The position numbers and the translations under genes are program-made. DNA of 64,000 nt from Centroberyx gerrardi (Eukaryota > Chordata > Actinopteri > Beryciformes > Berycidae): positions 8,515,653 to 8,579,652 of the forward strand of contig NC_136020.1 of assembly GCF_048128805.1 (NCBI RefSeq), read 5' to 3'. Position 1 is the stretch's first letter. Every line of letters begins with the position of its first letter. Shown here one piece after another: positions 24,436 through 36,280 of this stretch. A model generated the notes under the pieces. That model had not been told where the DNA came from, searched no databases, and was given only the letters and a program-made list of their open reading frames with translations.

Positions 24436-25801
24436 ATGAGGAGCAGCTCTTCGGCCTCTCTGGCTCCTGCTCGCAGCTTCGGCTCAGTCCGCCACAGCTC
24501 CCCGCTGTCTTCAGGTTTAGCACAGACACTCAGCCTGTTGGACACCGCTGCAGAACAACTGATGGTGCACAGAGACTTCCAGGCGGCTTTCGACACATGT
24601 GACAGAGGCTTGGCGACTCTCGAGCAAGAGGACAGCAGGTAAGTGGCCCTACTTCTAATGTCACCGTATTATGTGGTGTTTACTTCCCAGACTGCACTTC
24701 GTAACACTTGAGTGCTGAATGTTTCTGTGTTATTTAACTGTTTTATCTCCCTAGGTGTGGAGAGTTTAAGGCAAGCTTCTGCATTTTAGGGATTCAAGCA
24801 CTGGCTGAACTGAATCAGTGGCATGGTGTGCTCTCGTGGATCCTTCAGCATTATGAGCACCAGGAGAAAATACCTGCCAAGATAATGCAGATGTGGTAAG
24901 GACTCTCATGTCTTGCACAGCAGGCACACACTGCAGACATTACTATCCGATTTCCTTTTCAACATCATACTAACAAACTAACCCCCTGTATTCATGTTCT
25001 CTCGTTTTGGCAGCATACTTCTCTACACCAAAGTGGATGAGCAGGCCACGATGCAGGAGGCAGCCAGACTCTGGCTCCACTGCCCGTCCAACAGCAGATT
25101 AGCAGGGTTCGGGACGGTGGCAGAGCTGTACCTGTTGCATGTCCTCGTGCCTCTCGGACACATGGAAGAGGCCCGGGAGTTAGTTCTTGGCGAGGTTGGG
25201 AGCGGGGCGTTCACAGAGGACCAGAGGCAGACGGCGCTGGATGTTGTAGAGGAAAAAGAACGGGAAAACCAAGAACCGCCTCCGGATCCCAGCCACAGCC
25301 CAAGTCCTGAAACCTCTGGACATACTGTTTCACCTCAAGGTCACAGATTTTACTTCATATCCTTACGACAAGTCACATAATTAACAATAAATGAATGAAG
25401 TATGTGAGTGTATTTGTGCTATACAGGTGCTGTGATCCAGAAGCTTGAAGCCATGCTAAGGTTTTTCTACAGAAGAGTGTTGGTGAGCAGCACCGGCTCA
25501 TTCCCTCTCCGCAGAGTCTTTCTGGCTGTCGTCCTTCTCTACATGCTTCTTGTCCGAATGGATCCAGGTTGGCCAAACTATTCTTTGGATTGTAGGCATG
25601 CTGGTTCGATCACCAGGCTTGTTTTATGGATGAAAAAATTAGGTTGGAAACAAATCAATACATTTTTTGTCCTGTTCTTTGCCCACAGCTCTTCCCTCTT
25701 CATTCATCTGGATTTCCAAACTTCTCCAGCTGCTGAAACAGATGTGGAGCGCCATGTTTGCGCCGTACTATCAAGCACTCGCTCACAGCAAAAGACTGTA
25801 A
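24436..25801 (+). CDS. pex26: Peroxisome assembly protein 26 (peroxin-26)
   Basis: Tail-anchored peroxisomal membrane protein that docks the PEX1-PEX6 AAA ATPases, which recycle the import receptor PEX5. Exons 24436-24638, 24755-24895, 25014-25339, 25427-25567 and 25689-25801 join in frame to 307 residues (human 305). Family signatures include the N-terminal L.AAEQL..H.DF.AA...CDRGL segment, GIQALAELNQW, and CILLYTK at the exon 2/3 junction. The hydrophobic segment at about 253-267 (RVFLAVVLLYMLLV), followed by RMDPALPSS, matches the C-terminal membrane anchor. Its luminal tail is short. Residues about 185-222, E/P/S-rich, form a variable linker. A variant poly(A) signal ATTAAA lies at 25871-25876. 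usp18 follows in the same orientation; the two genes are also close in human. Confidence 0.95.
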
Positions 25802-25879
25802 ATTCCTGAAAATCACAGTGTGTTTTGTCCATCTTATTGTTTGATTCTGTATTCATTATATTTCATTGTAATTAAAGTG

Positions 25880-26540
25880 TTCATGGTTTATGTATGGTTC
25901 TGTTTTTAACTTAACTTGGACTTTTGGAAAATGTCAATCATATTAATAATGTATATGCTATTCCACTCATCAAGGACAGTCCAAACAATATTTGTACATG
26001 CATAATTCTCTTCCCAAGCTAGAAACCATAGACTCATAGATGATGTCTTCAAGATGTAAATATGGACTTGCCCCACAGACAGTAAATGGGAAACTAATTT
26101 CATTGCCCGTCACAATGCTTCAGCTCCTCCCATTGTAACATTTTCCTTTTCCCTAACTCCTCCTTTATGTTGCAAGTCCAGACTGTACATCTTGATGCAA
26201 CACCCAGTTCAAGTTTAGGTTTCAGGTTTCTGGTTTCTGGCTTTGTGAGAGTTAGGCTATTCATAATAATTGGACTGTCCTATACCACTGGAAAATCATT
26301 AAATTGCTTAATTGAGTTGTACTGTCCTGTAACATGATGCTGAAATTTAGTTTTGATGCATCAGCTTTTCACTTACATCTAGCATTAAAAATACATGGAC
26401 ATTTGAAACAAGAGTGCACTATATCCTATGCAAAATGTGCTAATATGTATATTTGCATGTGTGCTATACAGAGAAAAATAGAGGGGGAAATTCATTAGCC
26501 TATATCAAACTGATCATGGTTGATAATTTGCCATCATGCT
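25880..26540. other. Intergenic pex26-usp18, no gene seen
   Basis: AT-rich with short frames only. No recognised coding or RNA gene. Confidence 0.55.
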
Positions 26541-26542
26541 GC

Positions 26543-26857
26543 CTACTCTAACGAAAAACAAATATGATAATCCAATAATAAATTTTAACTAAACTAGAAG
26601 ACAGTATTTTAAATAAATATATAAGTCCCTATAGGAATATTATAATGATGCCATAGGCGATAACAATACCATAAAGTACAATAAGTTGACTATAAACTCA
26701 CTATTGAATACCATAGACACACTACAAGTCCCTATAGAATTATTATAATGATACCATGACGGAGGGGGAAAAAACCATAAACGCACTATTGAGAAGACAC
26801 CACAGAAGCATAAGTCCTAATATCAATATTAGGCTATAGTATTTTTTGTTAGGGTAG
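26543..26857. mobile_element. Unclassified MITE upstream of usp18
   Basis: Terminal inverted repeats of about 17-18 bp: left CTACTCTAACGAAAAACA; right end, reverse-complemented, CTACCCTAACAAAAAATA. The inside is AT-rich and carries an internal repeat (AGTCCCTATAG.AA.. near 26625 and again near 26729). About 315 bp long with no coding. I could not define a target-site duplication. Confidence 0.6.
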
Positions 26858-26974
26858 TGTCAGATATTTTATAGGCTATATCTGTTTTGTTAATGTCTTT
26901 ATTATTATTACTAAACATTGTCTGCGCCTGCGCAGTTAATGTTAACGTTAAGTTTCGATTCCAGCAAAGCACTG

Positions 26975-26989
26975 GAAAACGAAAGTGAA
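26975..26989 (+). promoter_or_regulatory. usp18: Interferon-stimulated response element of usp18
   Basis: GAAAACGAAAGTGAA contains the GAAANNGAAA core plus a third GAA half-site, the pattern bound by ISGF3 and IRFs. It lies about 100 bp before the usp18 start codon. A second imperfect half-site, AGTTTCGATT, lies at 26951-26960. usp18 is a classic interferon-induced gene, so position and sequence agree. Confidence 0.8.
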
Positions 26990-27090
26990 GTTGAAGCTGT
27001 TCATACGGCGGAGATGTTTGGTCGGAGATGTGCAGAGTGCTGTTTTACTTACGCATTATTATAAAATACGGGAAGTGTTTGATTAGTACA

Positions 27091-30000
27091 ATGTCGTTTA
27101 ACCTGTACATGGCAAGAATCTCCTCCAGGTTTGACCGTCTCCACTCCTTCACACCGTCAGGTAGTTTATTGATTTTGCAACATACAGTATGAAGTTATGT
27201 TTGTGCTGATGTCTAGAACAAGGATCCTCAAACTGTTTCACGTCAAGGAACCCCAGATGGGTAAGTGTTAGACCACTGACACCCATTTCATAAGATATTG
27301 CTCCGAGGAACCCCATTTGAGAGGATTTTTGTTGTTAGATATGACTTTGTACAGAATTATATACCACATATGGCTCAAGAGTGGAGAGAGGGAAAGCTCT
27401 GACAATAGGCTACAACCATCTAGACGTTGTTTCATTGTGTTAATCTTTAGGGAGTGAAATAACAGTGAAATTAAACTATTCCTCATTTTGCTGAAACCCC
27501 TTTAAGGACCCCTGTTGGTCCCTGGACCACTGGTCTAGATGTTATTCAGCACCAAGAGCAATTTACACTGCCCACTAAAATAATATGCTGCTTTATAATG
27601 AAATGGTTCAAGGTGTCACAGACAAAAGATTGACTTGTGTTGATGTGGTCTGCTACAGGCATGAGAGGACTGATGAACTACGGTTTGTCCTGCTGTGTGA
27701 ACACTTTACTGCAGGTCTTCTCTGCTACCTGGGAACTGGCAGACCTACTGGACAGGTAAGCCTGTCCATGCTGTCTCACTATCCATGTGGTATGATCCTG
27801 AATTATAAGGCAATGTTGCCGTGTGAAAACCTCAAAACTCCAGCTTATATTTCATGTTTTAACTTCAACTGAAGGATTACACGGTTCTCTATGGGTTGAG
27901 AAAGTTCTGCACCCTTTGGGCTTCTGAAAACCCTTTCAAACCCCATTGGATAAACTCAAAAATGCATGGTGGTCAATCTGAAAACAAGGCTAGTTCCTGA
28001 AAAGTTGATATTTGGGAGATTTTTTGGGAGGTTTTCACCCGAGCGGCTATAAATTACCATGGAGATTAATGAGGTGTATGAACATCATATTCTACAAGGT
28101 GGGCACCAGTTGGTGGTACTGGAGACAGCAGTCGTAATGTCCCTCTGCAGCTAAAGAAAGCTCTTATGGCCATGAGGAGCGACCAGCCTCAGCCTGCTCC
28201 TCATCACAACTTCCTGCACTGTCTGGACAGAAACTACATTCGACGTATGAGTGGCCAACTGTCCACATGCACCATAAATAAATACTTAACGTAGGTTTAC
28301 CCCACAGTCCCTGACATTGACATGTTGTTTTACAGTTAGTATACAACATGATGCCGATGAGGTGTTCCTCTCCATTCTGAACTTCATGCAGCAGCAGATG
28401 GATGACAAACAGCTGGTTCGTCTTTAATCACAAATGCCCAAATTTGTCCTTAATTGCATCAACTACATTTACCTGTATTTTGTTCTCCGCTAGGCTCTTG
28501 AAATCCAGAATCTGTACAAGATTTCAGTGGAGACGCACCTTCAGTGTTCAGAGTGCAACTCCGTCCAGTGCTGGACCAGCTACCTGCTCAACCTGCCTCT
28601 ACATATAAGGGAGGACCGCAATTCCCTGGTGAGCTTTCTGTCTGTTCAAATGAGGATTCTATTTGCCTCCAGTGAATTTGAATCTCTGCTTCAGGGCTAT
28701 TCCTAAAGTGTTCACTGTTTCAGGAAAGCTGCATGACGTCCTTCTTCGAGCTTCAGGAGCTGAAGTGCGGGGACTGTTGCTTTTGTGCACAATGTGGAAG
28801 CAAAACTCCATCCAAACAGGTGAGGTTTGGTTTTAATGCTACCCCAAAAAATACTACCTAACATACTCAAACATCTCTTTGCTCTTTCAGGGTTTCAAAC
28901 TGCTCTCCCTGCCCCGTATTCTGTGTGTGCACGTGAACCGATTCCGCAGTTATCGTGGCTGCACTCAAAAACTGGATTGCAGAGTTACTTTTCCAGAAAC
29001 CTTTGACTTGTGGGAGAACCTGGGAGAAGAGGCATTCTCAAAGGACTATGTCAAGGTACTTGATACAGTATTTACAGTAGAGTATCTAGAGATTGTATCT
29101 GTTGTCTGATGTTGTCATCTAAAAAGTTATTGTGTGTTCTTCCAGAATGACTGCAAGTATGAATTGTTTGCAGTAATAGTTCACTCTGGTAGTGCAATGT
29201 TTGGACACTACACTGCCTATGTCCGTCACAAGGGGAACCATCAGTGGTACTTTGCAAATGACAGCCATGTAGAGCAGGTGGGTCTGGAGCAAACTGACTT
29301 AAAAACAGTTAATTTTTGTCTTTGTAGTCCTTAAAAATGGTTAGACATGAAAACCTACTGTATATCCCTTTCCCAAAGCTTTGCAAAGGTTGTGCATAAG
29401 TTATTCATATCTAATCATGCATGTTGTGACGTTAACGTGTGAAATGTCTGAAACCATTTCTTAGGTTTATCCTTTAAGGTGATATTTTACTTTGGCAGAA
29501 CAGTTTAGCTCACTTTTCAGAAGACACGCCTCCATAGGAGATGGAGCAGTCAATATTAGTCTTCCTCAGAGCAGCCAGGATTGGTGGTTGATCCTTCATG
29601 AATTCCTACAGAGATTAGCTTCCTAAAAATGATGTTCTACCAAAGTGAAATAATGCTTTAAGGGTTGTCTAACAGAGACAAAATAGTTGCTAATTAAAAA
29701 AATATGTTAAAGATGTATTTTTATCTGAATGTAGCTCTCTTTTTGTATGTAATTGTGTGATTCATTTGGTCTGTGATTTGCATGACAACATCCAGGCCAC
29801 CTGGAAAGACGTACAGACAACATATGGAGGAAATTACAGGTAAAATGATTAACATCAAATATTTGAATTTCTAGTATTTTGAAAATATGACAATGTTATT
29901 ACATCCAAACCGACCCGGAGCTCATCCCTGTCAGCCAACACTGACTATGCCATGGTTCACTTTTATAAACTGGCTTTTGCTTAATAACTGGTTGGTTGAC

Positions 30001-30290
30001 TATTACTGTTTATTGCACGGTTCTTACATATAAGATATATCATATATATAGATAGATATAGTATATCTGTATATATATTATATATTAATTGTATTTGTCT
30101 TCTTGCTGTCTTTTATCCTTTTTTCTTTCCTAACTCTGTGAAGCACATTAACTTTAACATTCTTTTGAAAAGTGCAATATAAATAATGATTATTATTATT
30201 ATTATTATTATTATTTACAGAAATACAGCATACATGTTAATGTACAGAAGTACAAAAGAAGAGGAAGAACAGCCCCAGTGTTCAGGCTGA
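27091..30290 (+). CDS. usp18: Ubiquitin-specific peptidase 18 (ISG15 deconjugase)
   Basis: Removes ISG15 from proteins and restrains type I interferon receptor signalling. Exons 27091-27160, 27659-27755, 28099-28244, 28336-28415, 28494-28628, 28724-28819, 28891-29055, 29146-29277, 29796-29839 and 30221-30290 join to 344 residues in frame (human 372). The Cys box GLMNYGLSCCVNTLLQ gives catalytic Cys35. The His box GHYTAYV gives His284, and the FANDS motif (Asn301/Asp302) completes the site. Zinc-ribbon pairs are CSEC (149/152) and CAQC (197/200). The VQHDADE-like motif reads IQHDADE here. The N-terminal extension before the Cys box is short (about 34 residues against about 63 in human). The start at 27091 is chosen because its exon ends in the phase needed by exon 2. 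The ISRE upstream and adjacent pex26 support the call. Confidence 0.94.
27219..27532. mobile_element. hAT-type MITE in usp18 intron 1
   Basis: A 314-bp non-coding insert flanked by an 8-bp duplication, GTCTAGAA (27211-27218) and GTCTAGAT (27533-27540), matching 7 of 8. Ends are imperfect inverted repeats: CAAGGATCCTCAAAC on the left, and CAGTGGTCCAGGGAC when the right end is reverse-complemented. An 8-bp duplication and CAgggGTCC-like ends are typical of hAT elements. Confidence 0.75.
27871..28046. repeat. Dispersed repeat, copy 1 (usp18 intron 2)
   Basis: This about 176-bp stretch is clearly homologous to the reverse complement of 36281-36461. Shared blocks include GAAGGAT, CTCTATGGGTTGA, CCTTTCAAA, AAAACAAGGCT, TAGTTCCTGAAAGT-like and GAGGTTTTCACCCGA. 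It is non-coding. Family not recognised; probably a MITE. Confidence 0.75.
29471..29664. mobile_element. MITE flanked by TTAA in usp18 intron 8
   Basis: Inverted ends of about 30 bp: the left has TTTTACTTTGGCAGAAC and the right end, reverse-complemented, has TTTCACTTTGGTAGAAC. Each end abuts a TTAA (29474-29477 and 29658-29661), which would fit a piggyBac-type target. About 190 bp, no coding. Confidence 0.6.
30188..30213. repeat. (ATT)n microsatellite at a splice acceptor
   Basis: The repeat runs to within 7 bp of the acceptor AG (30219-30220) of the last usp18 exon and so makes up its pyrimidine tract. Confidence 0.85.
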
Positions 30291-30680
30291 TTGGATGGAT
30301 GGAGACGATCGTAATTTGGGGACAAAGTGCACTACAGCTTCAACATGGAGACTATATTAATTCATAGGAAATATAAAGACTAATTTATTTGAATTGATTC
30401 ATTATCTTTTTTATTATTTTATTGAATGATGAATAATGATGATACATGATGAATAGTTTTGGATTTTAAGTTTTAAAGGTTTTATCTTTCTGCTTTTTAT
30501 TGAATGATGAATGATGATGATACATGATGAATAGTTTTGGATTTTAAGTTTTAAAGGTTTTATCTTTCTGCTCATATAGAGACTTGATGCACCAGCACAA
30601 TTGTGATGAAGGGTTTAATATGTGTTTTTGTACCAAAGACCACTAGGTGGCAATAAAGACTCAAACCACTGATGAGTATT
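30291..30680 (+). other. usp18: usp18 3' UTR with 78-bp tandem duplication and poly(A) signal
   Basis: Two adjacent 78-bp copies, 30417-30494 and 30495-30572, differ at about one base. AATAAA follows at 30652-30657. Confidence 0.8.
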
Positions 30681-33600
30681 TCTCTCTCAGACCACACACA
30701 TTGTGAACACACTGAATGATACTGGGGGTTGGTTTTAAGAGAATGCTTAGCTTAGATATTCACTGTTTGGGGGGAAATACCTGCAAAAGGCCTCACTGTT
30801 CATTTCCCTGACACTGAATACATGACTCACTTTTGCAGAACAATGAACTCATTTTTTCACTCGGGCTGCCAAAAACACTAAAAAATACCTCTTCCTGCAT
30901 CTGACACTGCTTTTATGTATTGCATTTTCTCACTCTCTGCAAGCCCATTAATTGCTCTTACAGAATTTCTTTGGAATGACACACCTTGATCGTTTTTTTT
31001 TTTTCACGTTGCTTTTGTTGACAACGTGCCCTTCCTTTCTCTCACATCAGTGCACCAGCAGCAGCATGGCACCCGTCACCTGTGCTCAAAACGTGCACGC
31101 TCACGCTACTGTAAAGTGCCTGTAAGCTATGTTTGTCACGAGCATGCACTGCAGTGAGAAAACCACCCTGAGATACTGGCTGAGGGACAGATGCCTAGAC
31201 TGCTCCGCCTCCAGTCACAGCCACAGTGGATGCACGCTTGCTAGGCTGTTTGCAGAGCCTCAGAAGTTCCCACTCCCTTCGCCAAGAGTTGGGGGACCCT
31301 GTGAAATGGTGCCTATGTGCTGCTGGGCGCTGACAGAATGGAACATGTCTGCACAGTGCCACAGGCAGTGGGCCTCATGCTTAGTCATCCCGCTGCCATG
31401 TAGCACAAGCACAGCTTTCTGTATAGGGGAATATCTCCCTCCCAGTGTCAGAGCGGAGCGCCAGCTTCATGTATACATTATGTGCACTGGTGTAACTGGA
31501 GGGGGGGTTGGACTTGGCAACACTAGATTCAACTGTCTACATTTGAGTCAGTGTGGTATGATGATCAGGCTAGGCTTCATATTTAGCCTGTGACATGACA
31601 TCACTTTATTCCTCTTTTATTAGTTTAGCTCTGACTAGTATAAGTGACAAATTGACACTGGAAACATTAACACTATGGGCTTGATATACAGTGTGTTTTT
31701 AAAATGAAAGTGTTCAGATGAATTGGATACTTGTATGGATCACAAACAGTATTGTGTATTGTTATCTGTTATATAATACTCAGTATTTGTGTAAAAGGCA
31801 CATTTGGTATGCATCCACAAGAACCAGATAGATTACCCTGATGGTGCATAAATTGAAATTTTAGATGATTCTCTTAACACAAAGCACAACGCAGGGACCT
31901 GGACTGAATATGATGACTCCTCCATTTCTAAAGAACTGATTCTTCCCTTTGTAGGTGCTAATTAATTATTCATGTTCTAGGACAATGTGTCAAACACTAT
32001 GCAGGTGTTGTGGTGTGATTTTTTTTTCTTGGCAGGTGGCCACATTAGATGAGCACCTGTCCAGCCCCACCCCGCCCTTGACCACATTACAGGCTCCCAC
32101 AATGCAACAATACGATATAGGTAGCACACCCCGAGGCCACGCTTAAAGTCTGACTCAAGGGACGTCTAGGTTTCCATTCAAGCACGTGCCGCACTTGCCG
32201 GATGTCTGCGTGTCTATTGTTTGAACCTGACGTGGTTTCTCGGACACCTTATGGGAAGATCACAATCTCTGCTAGTCTTTAGTCTTGGCTTAGTGTTAGC
32301 CACTCAGCCAAAGGTGCCTTGTGTGTCTTATTGCTGGGACATACCATTTCTCCAACAGTGACAGTGATTGACGCAGCAAATCAAGGCAGACGAAACCACA
32401 TTCCAAGTGGCCGTGTGGTGTCCCAGTGTGAACACAGTCCCAGTAGGCATGTAGACGAGCAGCCTGGATGATATTGCACAGACTTTGCAGTGTGGCAACA
32501 CTTAAGTACCCCTACTGTTTTCTTTGGAGAAAATATCGAGGTTCATTAATGCTTTTTAGCCTTTGTTGATGTGTGTTTACCAGTTACTAGGTGAGCACAC
32601 CACCGTGATGCGTCTAGGAGAAAATGGGATTTGGCTATTTGAGACCCACTCTTAAATTTTCCCTTTTTTGTGTGTGGAGGATTTCACAGGCTTAGATCAA
32701 TGCCTGTGTCTGACTTTGTAAGATCAGAATCCTCTGGATCTGAGTGACAACCAGCCAGTGTTCCAGCCCCTGTCTATCTGATTATGTTCAGGCATAACGT
32801 CACTTCGTTTGTCCCTTCATTTTTTGCCAAGGAATAGTCAGAGAGGCCTCATGTTACCGGAGTTGCCTATCTCATTCAAAATTTACGGCTTGCATATTCT
32901 TATGGTATTTTTACAGCAAAAGAAAGGAACTAAATATGTGCACTGTCTCTACACAGTTCCCCTTTTCTGCTGGGAACAGTGACTGTGAATGGTGGGTGGA
33001 TGTGTATTATTTGATGAATGCTTTACCATACAGTTGCAGTTATGAGATCAGTGTGGAAGGGAAGATGTTCCCCCCCTAATGTCAAAACTACCTTACCTCA
33101 GAGATCCACTCACAGGTCCCATCATGACTGCCCCTAATCTACTTTAATCCTACATAACCTTTCTAGCAGCAGATCTCTGGATGCTTCGGGGGTGGCAACC
33201 CAGCTCGTACGGCCCTCCTGTGGTTACATAATGGGGTTTCAAATAGGAAATGATTCTCTTTCGCTCTCGCCATGTCGAGTGTGCAGGCCGGTGACCATGG
33301 TGAAGTCTGCTTTTGTAAATAGCAAACAAGAACTGAAGGCAAATGTCTGCTGCATGACTTAGATTTTTCCTTCCGTATTAAAAAAAAACTGGTAAATCAG
33401 ATAATGGAACATAGCACTGAAAACTATCTGGCTGTTTGTTCATAAAAAGAAAATCCTTCATGATTTAAGTGACCTATCTCTATAAGGTCTGGTGGTAAAC
33501 ACAGGCCAATTATACATTTCCCTTTCATACTTTTATCCCCCTATAAGCTGCTCATTCATGTGTTGCAGCCATCTGGTGATATAGGAAGGAATGCCTGTGA

Positions 33601-34515
33601 TATACTTTGATTGGTGACCTGTGACACTTCAACCGCAGCTTTCAAGATGGCCACTCTTGGCTCATATTCAGGCCAGCACTGGCTGTGAATGCCGGCGTGT
33701 GTTTCTGCAACAGTCTGGGTAGATTGGTTTCTCAGCTTCAGGTGTTAACACATACCACTGTATGAATATATTGCGATGAATTCAGTGGAATTCGTAGAAT
33801 GGGCTGTCGTGTCGAGGAAGAAGCCTTATCTTCCCCCTGTGAGTTCATAAAATTTCCTCTCTGGAGGGAGGAAGGGAGTCTGGACAACAGAAAGTTTGCC
33901 TCTCTTCACTTGTTCAGCTCTCCTCCCCAGGATTCTTGGCGGCCTGAGGGCAATAAATAGCACATCTGCTGCGTTTTCTAGGAAAGAGGATGTTATACAG
34001 TGCTATAACTAAACACCGGAGAAAAAGTGTGGTTTGAATTCGGTTCGGTTTGGTTTGGACCGGAACCAGGGTTGGGGTCACTCCACTTTCATTTCGGTTT
34101 ACTCAAAATGCCAAGTGCCACTGCTATTCAGTGGCTAATAATAGGCATTCATTCTCAATTATTTTTCAAGTTGTTCATTTTTTTAAATTGAAGAATATCC
34201 AACTTCCTGGATTGGTTGAATTGAAAGTTAGTTGACTTCCAACCCACAACAGTTGGCAAACAAGTAGTAGATTACTACATGTTGCCTCTCCCAGGAGGTG
34301 AGCCTAGGCCCCTTGGTAATTGCAGTCATGACATGTAGGGATATACGACCTGATGTCCCACCCTTGTCTTCTTAGCTCTGTCGTTACCCCTCAGTTAGCA
34401 CCTTATCTCAGCTCCTTATCATCGGACTCAGGATCCAAGAAAGATCAGCCGTAGTCTCGGAGGTAGGGCTGCTCAGGTTACTGGTGAAATGGCTTTACTG
34501 ACGGGCACCAGGTAC

Positions 34516-34542
34516 CTGTCTGTCTGTCTGTCTGTCTGTCTG
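34516..34542. repeat. (CTGT)n microsatellite
   Basis: Six to seven tetranucleotide units in the ccnd2 upstream interval. Confidence 0.9.
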
Positions 34543-36280
34543 TGCATCCCACCACAAAACTCCTGCCCTGACACGCACACCTCCACGTTTGTTCCCACGC
34601 TTACAGTGAATTGGTTTTGTGTGGTGCTGCAAGCGGTGCAAATGTCTTTTTATGTGGTAGAATGTTTTTGGATTCCTGGTTTGTTGTCAGTTCATTTTAT
34701 AACCTCACACTTGTAATAATTTGGCACGGTCACGTAATGCTTTACATCACATCCAAGCTCAAGAAATTAGTGTCGCTCAAAAAAAAACAGAAGTGAGTTT
34801 ACATTCTCATTATGCCTGAGATAGTAATGGCATAAGTCTACTGAAACAAGTCCTGATCAGTGTCATAAGAAATCCACGCTGTGCACATGGCATCCTTTCA
34901 TTTGAGGATGAACGCCTTCCTCGCCAGTCTGTCAGTATAAAGGAACGAATGGAATTGCACCTTGAGGCTAACCGCTGCCTTAACTGTTCCAGCTCTGAGC
35001 CAGTGATAAGCTCGCGACAACCTGTTAACTGCCGCAGACACACATTTCAACTGTGCTAGTGTATGCATGCCAATCTGTTGCTACATCAGTGTGCCAGTTA
35101 ATGATTTGTACATTGGGAGAAAGTCTTGTAACAGGGAGAGAACTCATAGTGAAACTGGCCTAGTTGCAAACAATGTGCTTTTTTTGCTTCTCCTTGGTGC
35201 ACCTTGCCATGTTTAAGAGACTTGACCCGGGTTGTGCTGTTCATTTGCTCAGTAATGTGGGCTGGGCACCTTGAGAGTGAGCTATCCATTGTCAAACCTC
35301 TTTGACCTGTTCTCTCCTTCAGCCTCTCCTATTTCCGGACAAAGACTCTCTAATGCCAGGTAGCTGGCGCTGGCATTCCTGTTGCATTCCACCATGGGGA
35401 AGTTGCTGGGATCAGGATGAAAAATGCCTGAAACAAAGGCCCACTCTCATTCACAGGGTTTAGGGTTCTGTGGGAAAGTCCAGGCAGGACAGAGGTTGGA
35501 TGGCAGAGGAATGCGAAGCGGGGCATAGCTCACACAGTCTCTATGACACAGGCCCAAAGACACATTGACAAGGTGGAGGTCCTCTTAGAGAAAGGAGATA
35601 ACCCTCGTGAAAGGGCGTGATAGAACACAGATGTGATTGGGATGGCTATATTCTTCCTTTATGGTGTTTACAAGCAGACAGTTAAGTCATCCATTCAGCA
35701 GCTATGATGGATAGAGTTTGGGTGTGCTCGAATCCCAGGCTCTCTTCAGGGTCTGCTCCGTCATGTCAGCGCTCCGAGCTGAAAATGAATGGCATAAAAA
35801 GTACAGCTGTGCTTACCTTGCATTAATCACACATCTTTTTACTACTCATTCTGTTATTTGTAAGGGAATGAAGTCCATTCCTATACTCATGCCACATGCT
35901 GAGGTTAAGTGCCTGACCCGGCTTCACCCAGCCTCCCCTGAGCCGTATCTCATCCGTGGCTTGTGAAGATTTAGAGAGGAATTTACCGTCAAAGCTCTTC
36001 ACTCTCCCACAACAGATACCAACAGATACTCTCGATAATGCATCTGCAACTAAAGAGAAAGAGGAGAAAGAGAAAGTGGAAGAGAAATGATCTGGAGTGC
36101 AGTGAGATAGAATGAGATACACACAAAATTACTGATAGCACAAAATTAAAACACATTAAGGTACTATATGAAAAGGACAGTAGGTAACAAAATTCCTTGG
36201 TTGTAAAAATATTTTTTTCCCAAAATGAATATATTGCGTTTTGGAATTGACCTCTTCATTTCCTCTCATTGTCATATTGT

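Noticed and set aside
25595-25620. tRNA T-arm-like GGTTCGATCACC
   Set aside because: No matching acceptor stem or anticodon arm around it; it lies in a pex26 intron.
31129-31593. 154-codon open frame on the + strand in the ccnd2 upstream interval
   Set aside because: Cys/Ser/His-rich low-sense composition, no recognisable domain, no splice-consistent neighbours or promoter-like context. Chance frame in balanced-composition DNA.
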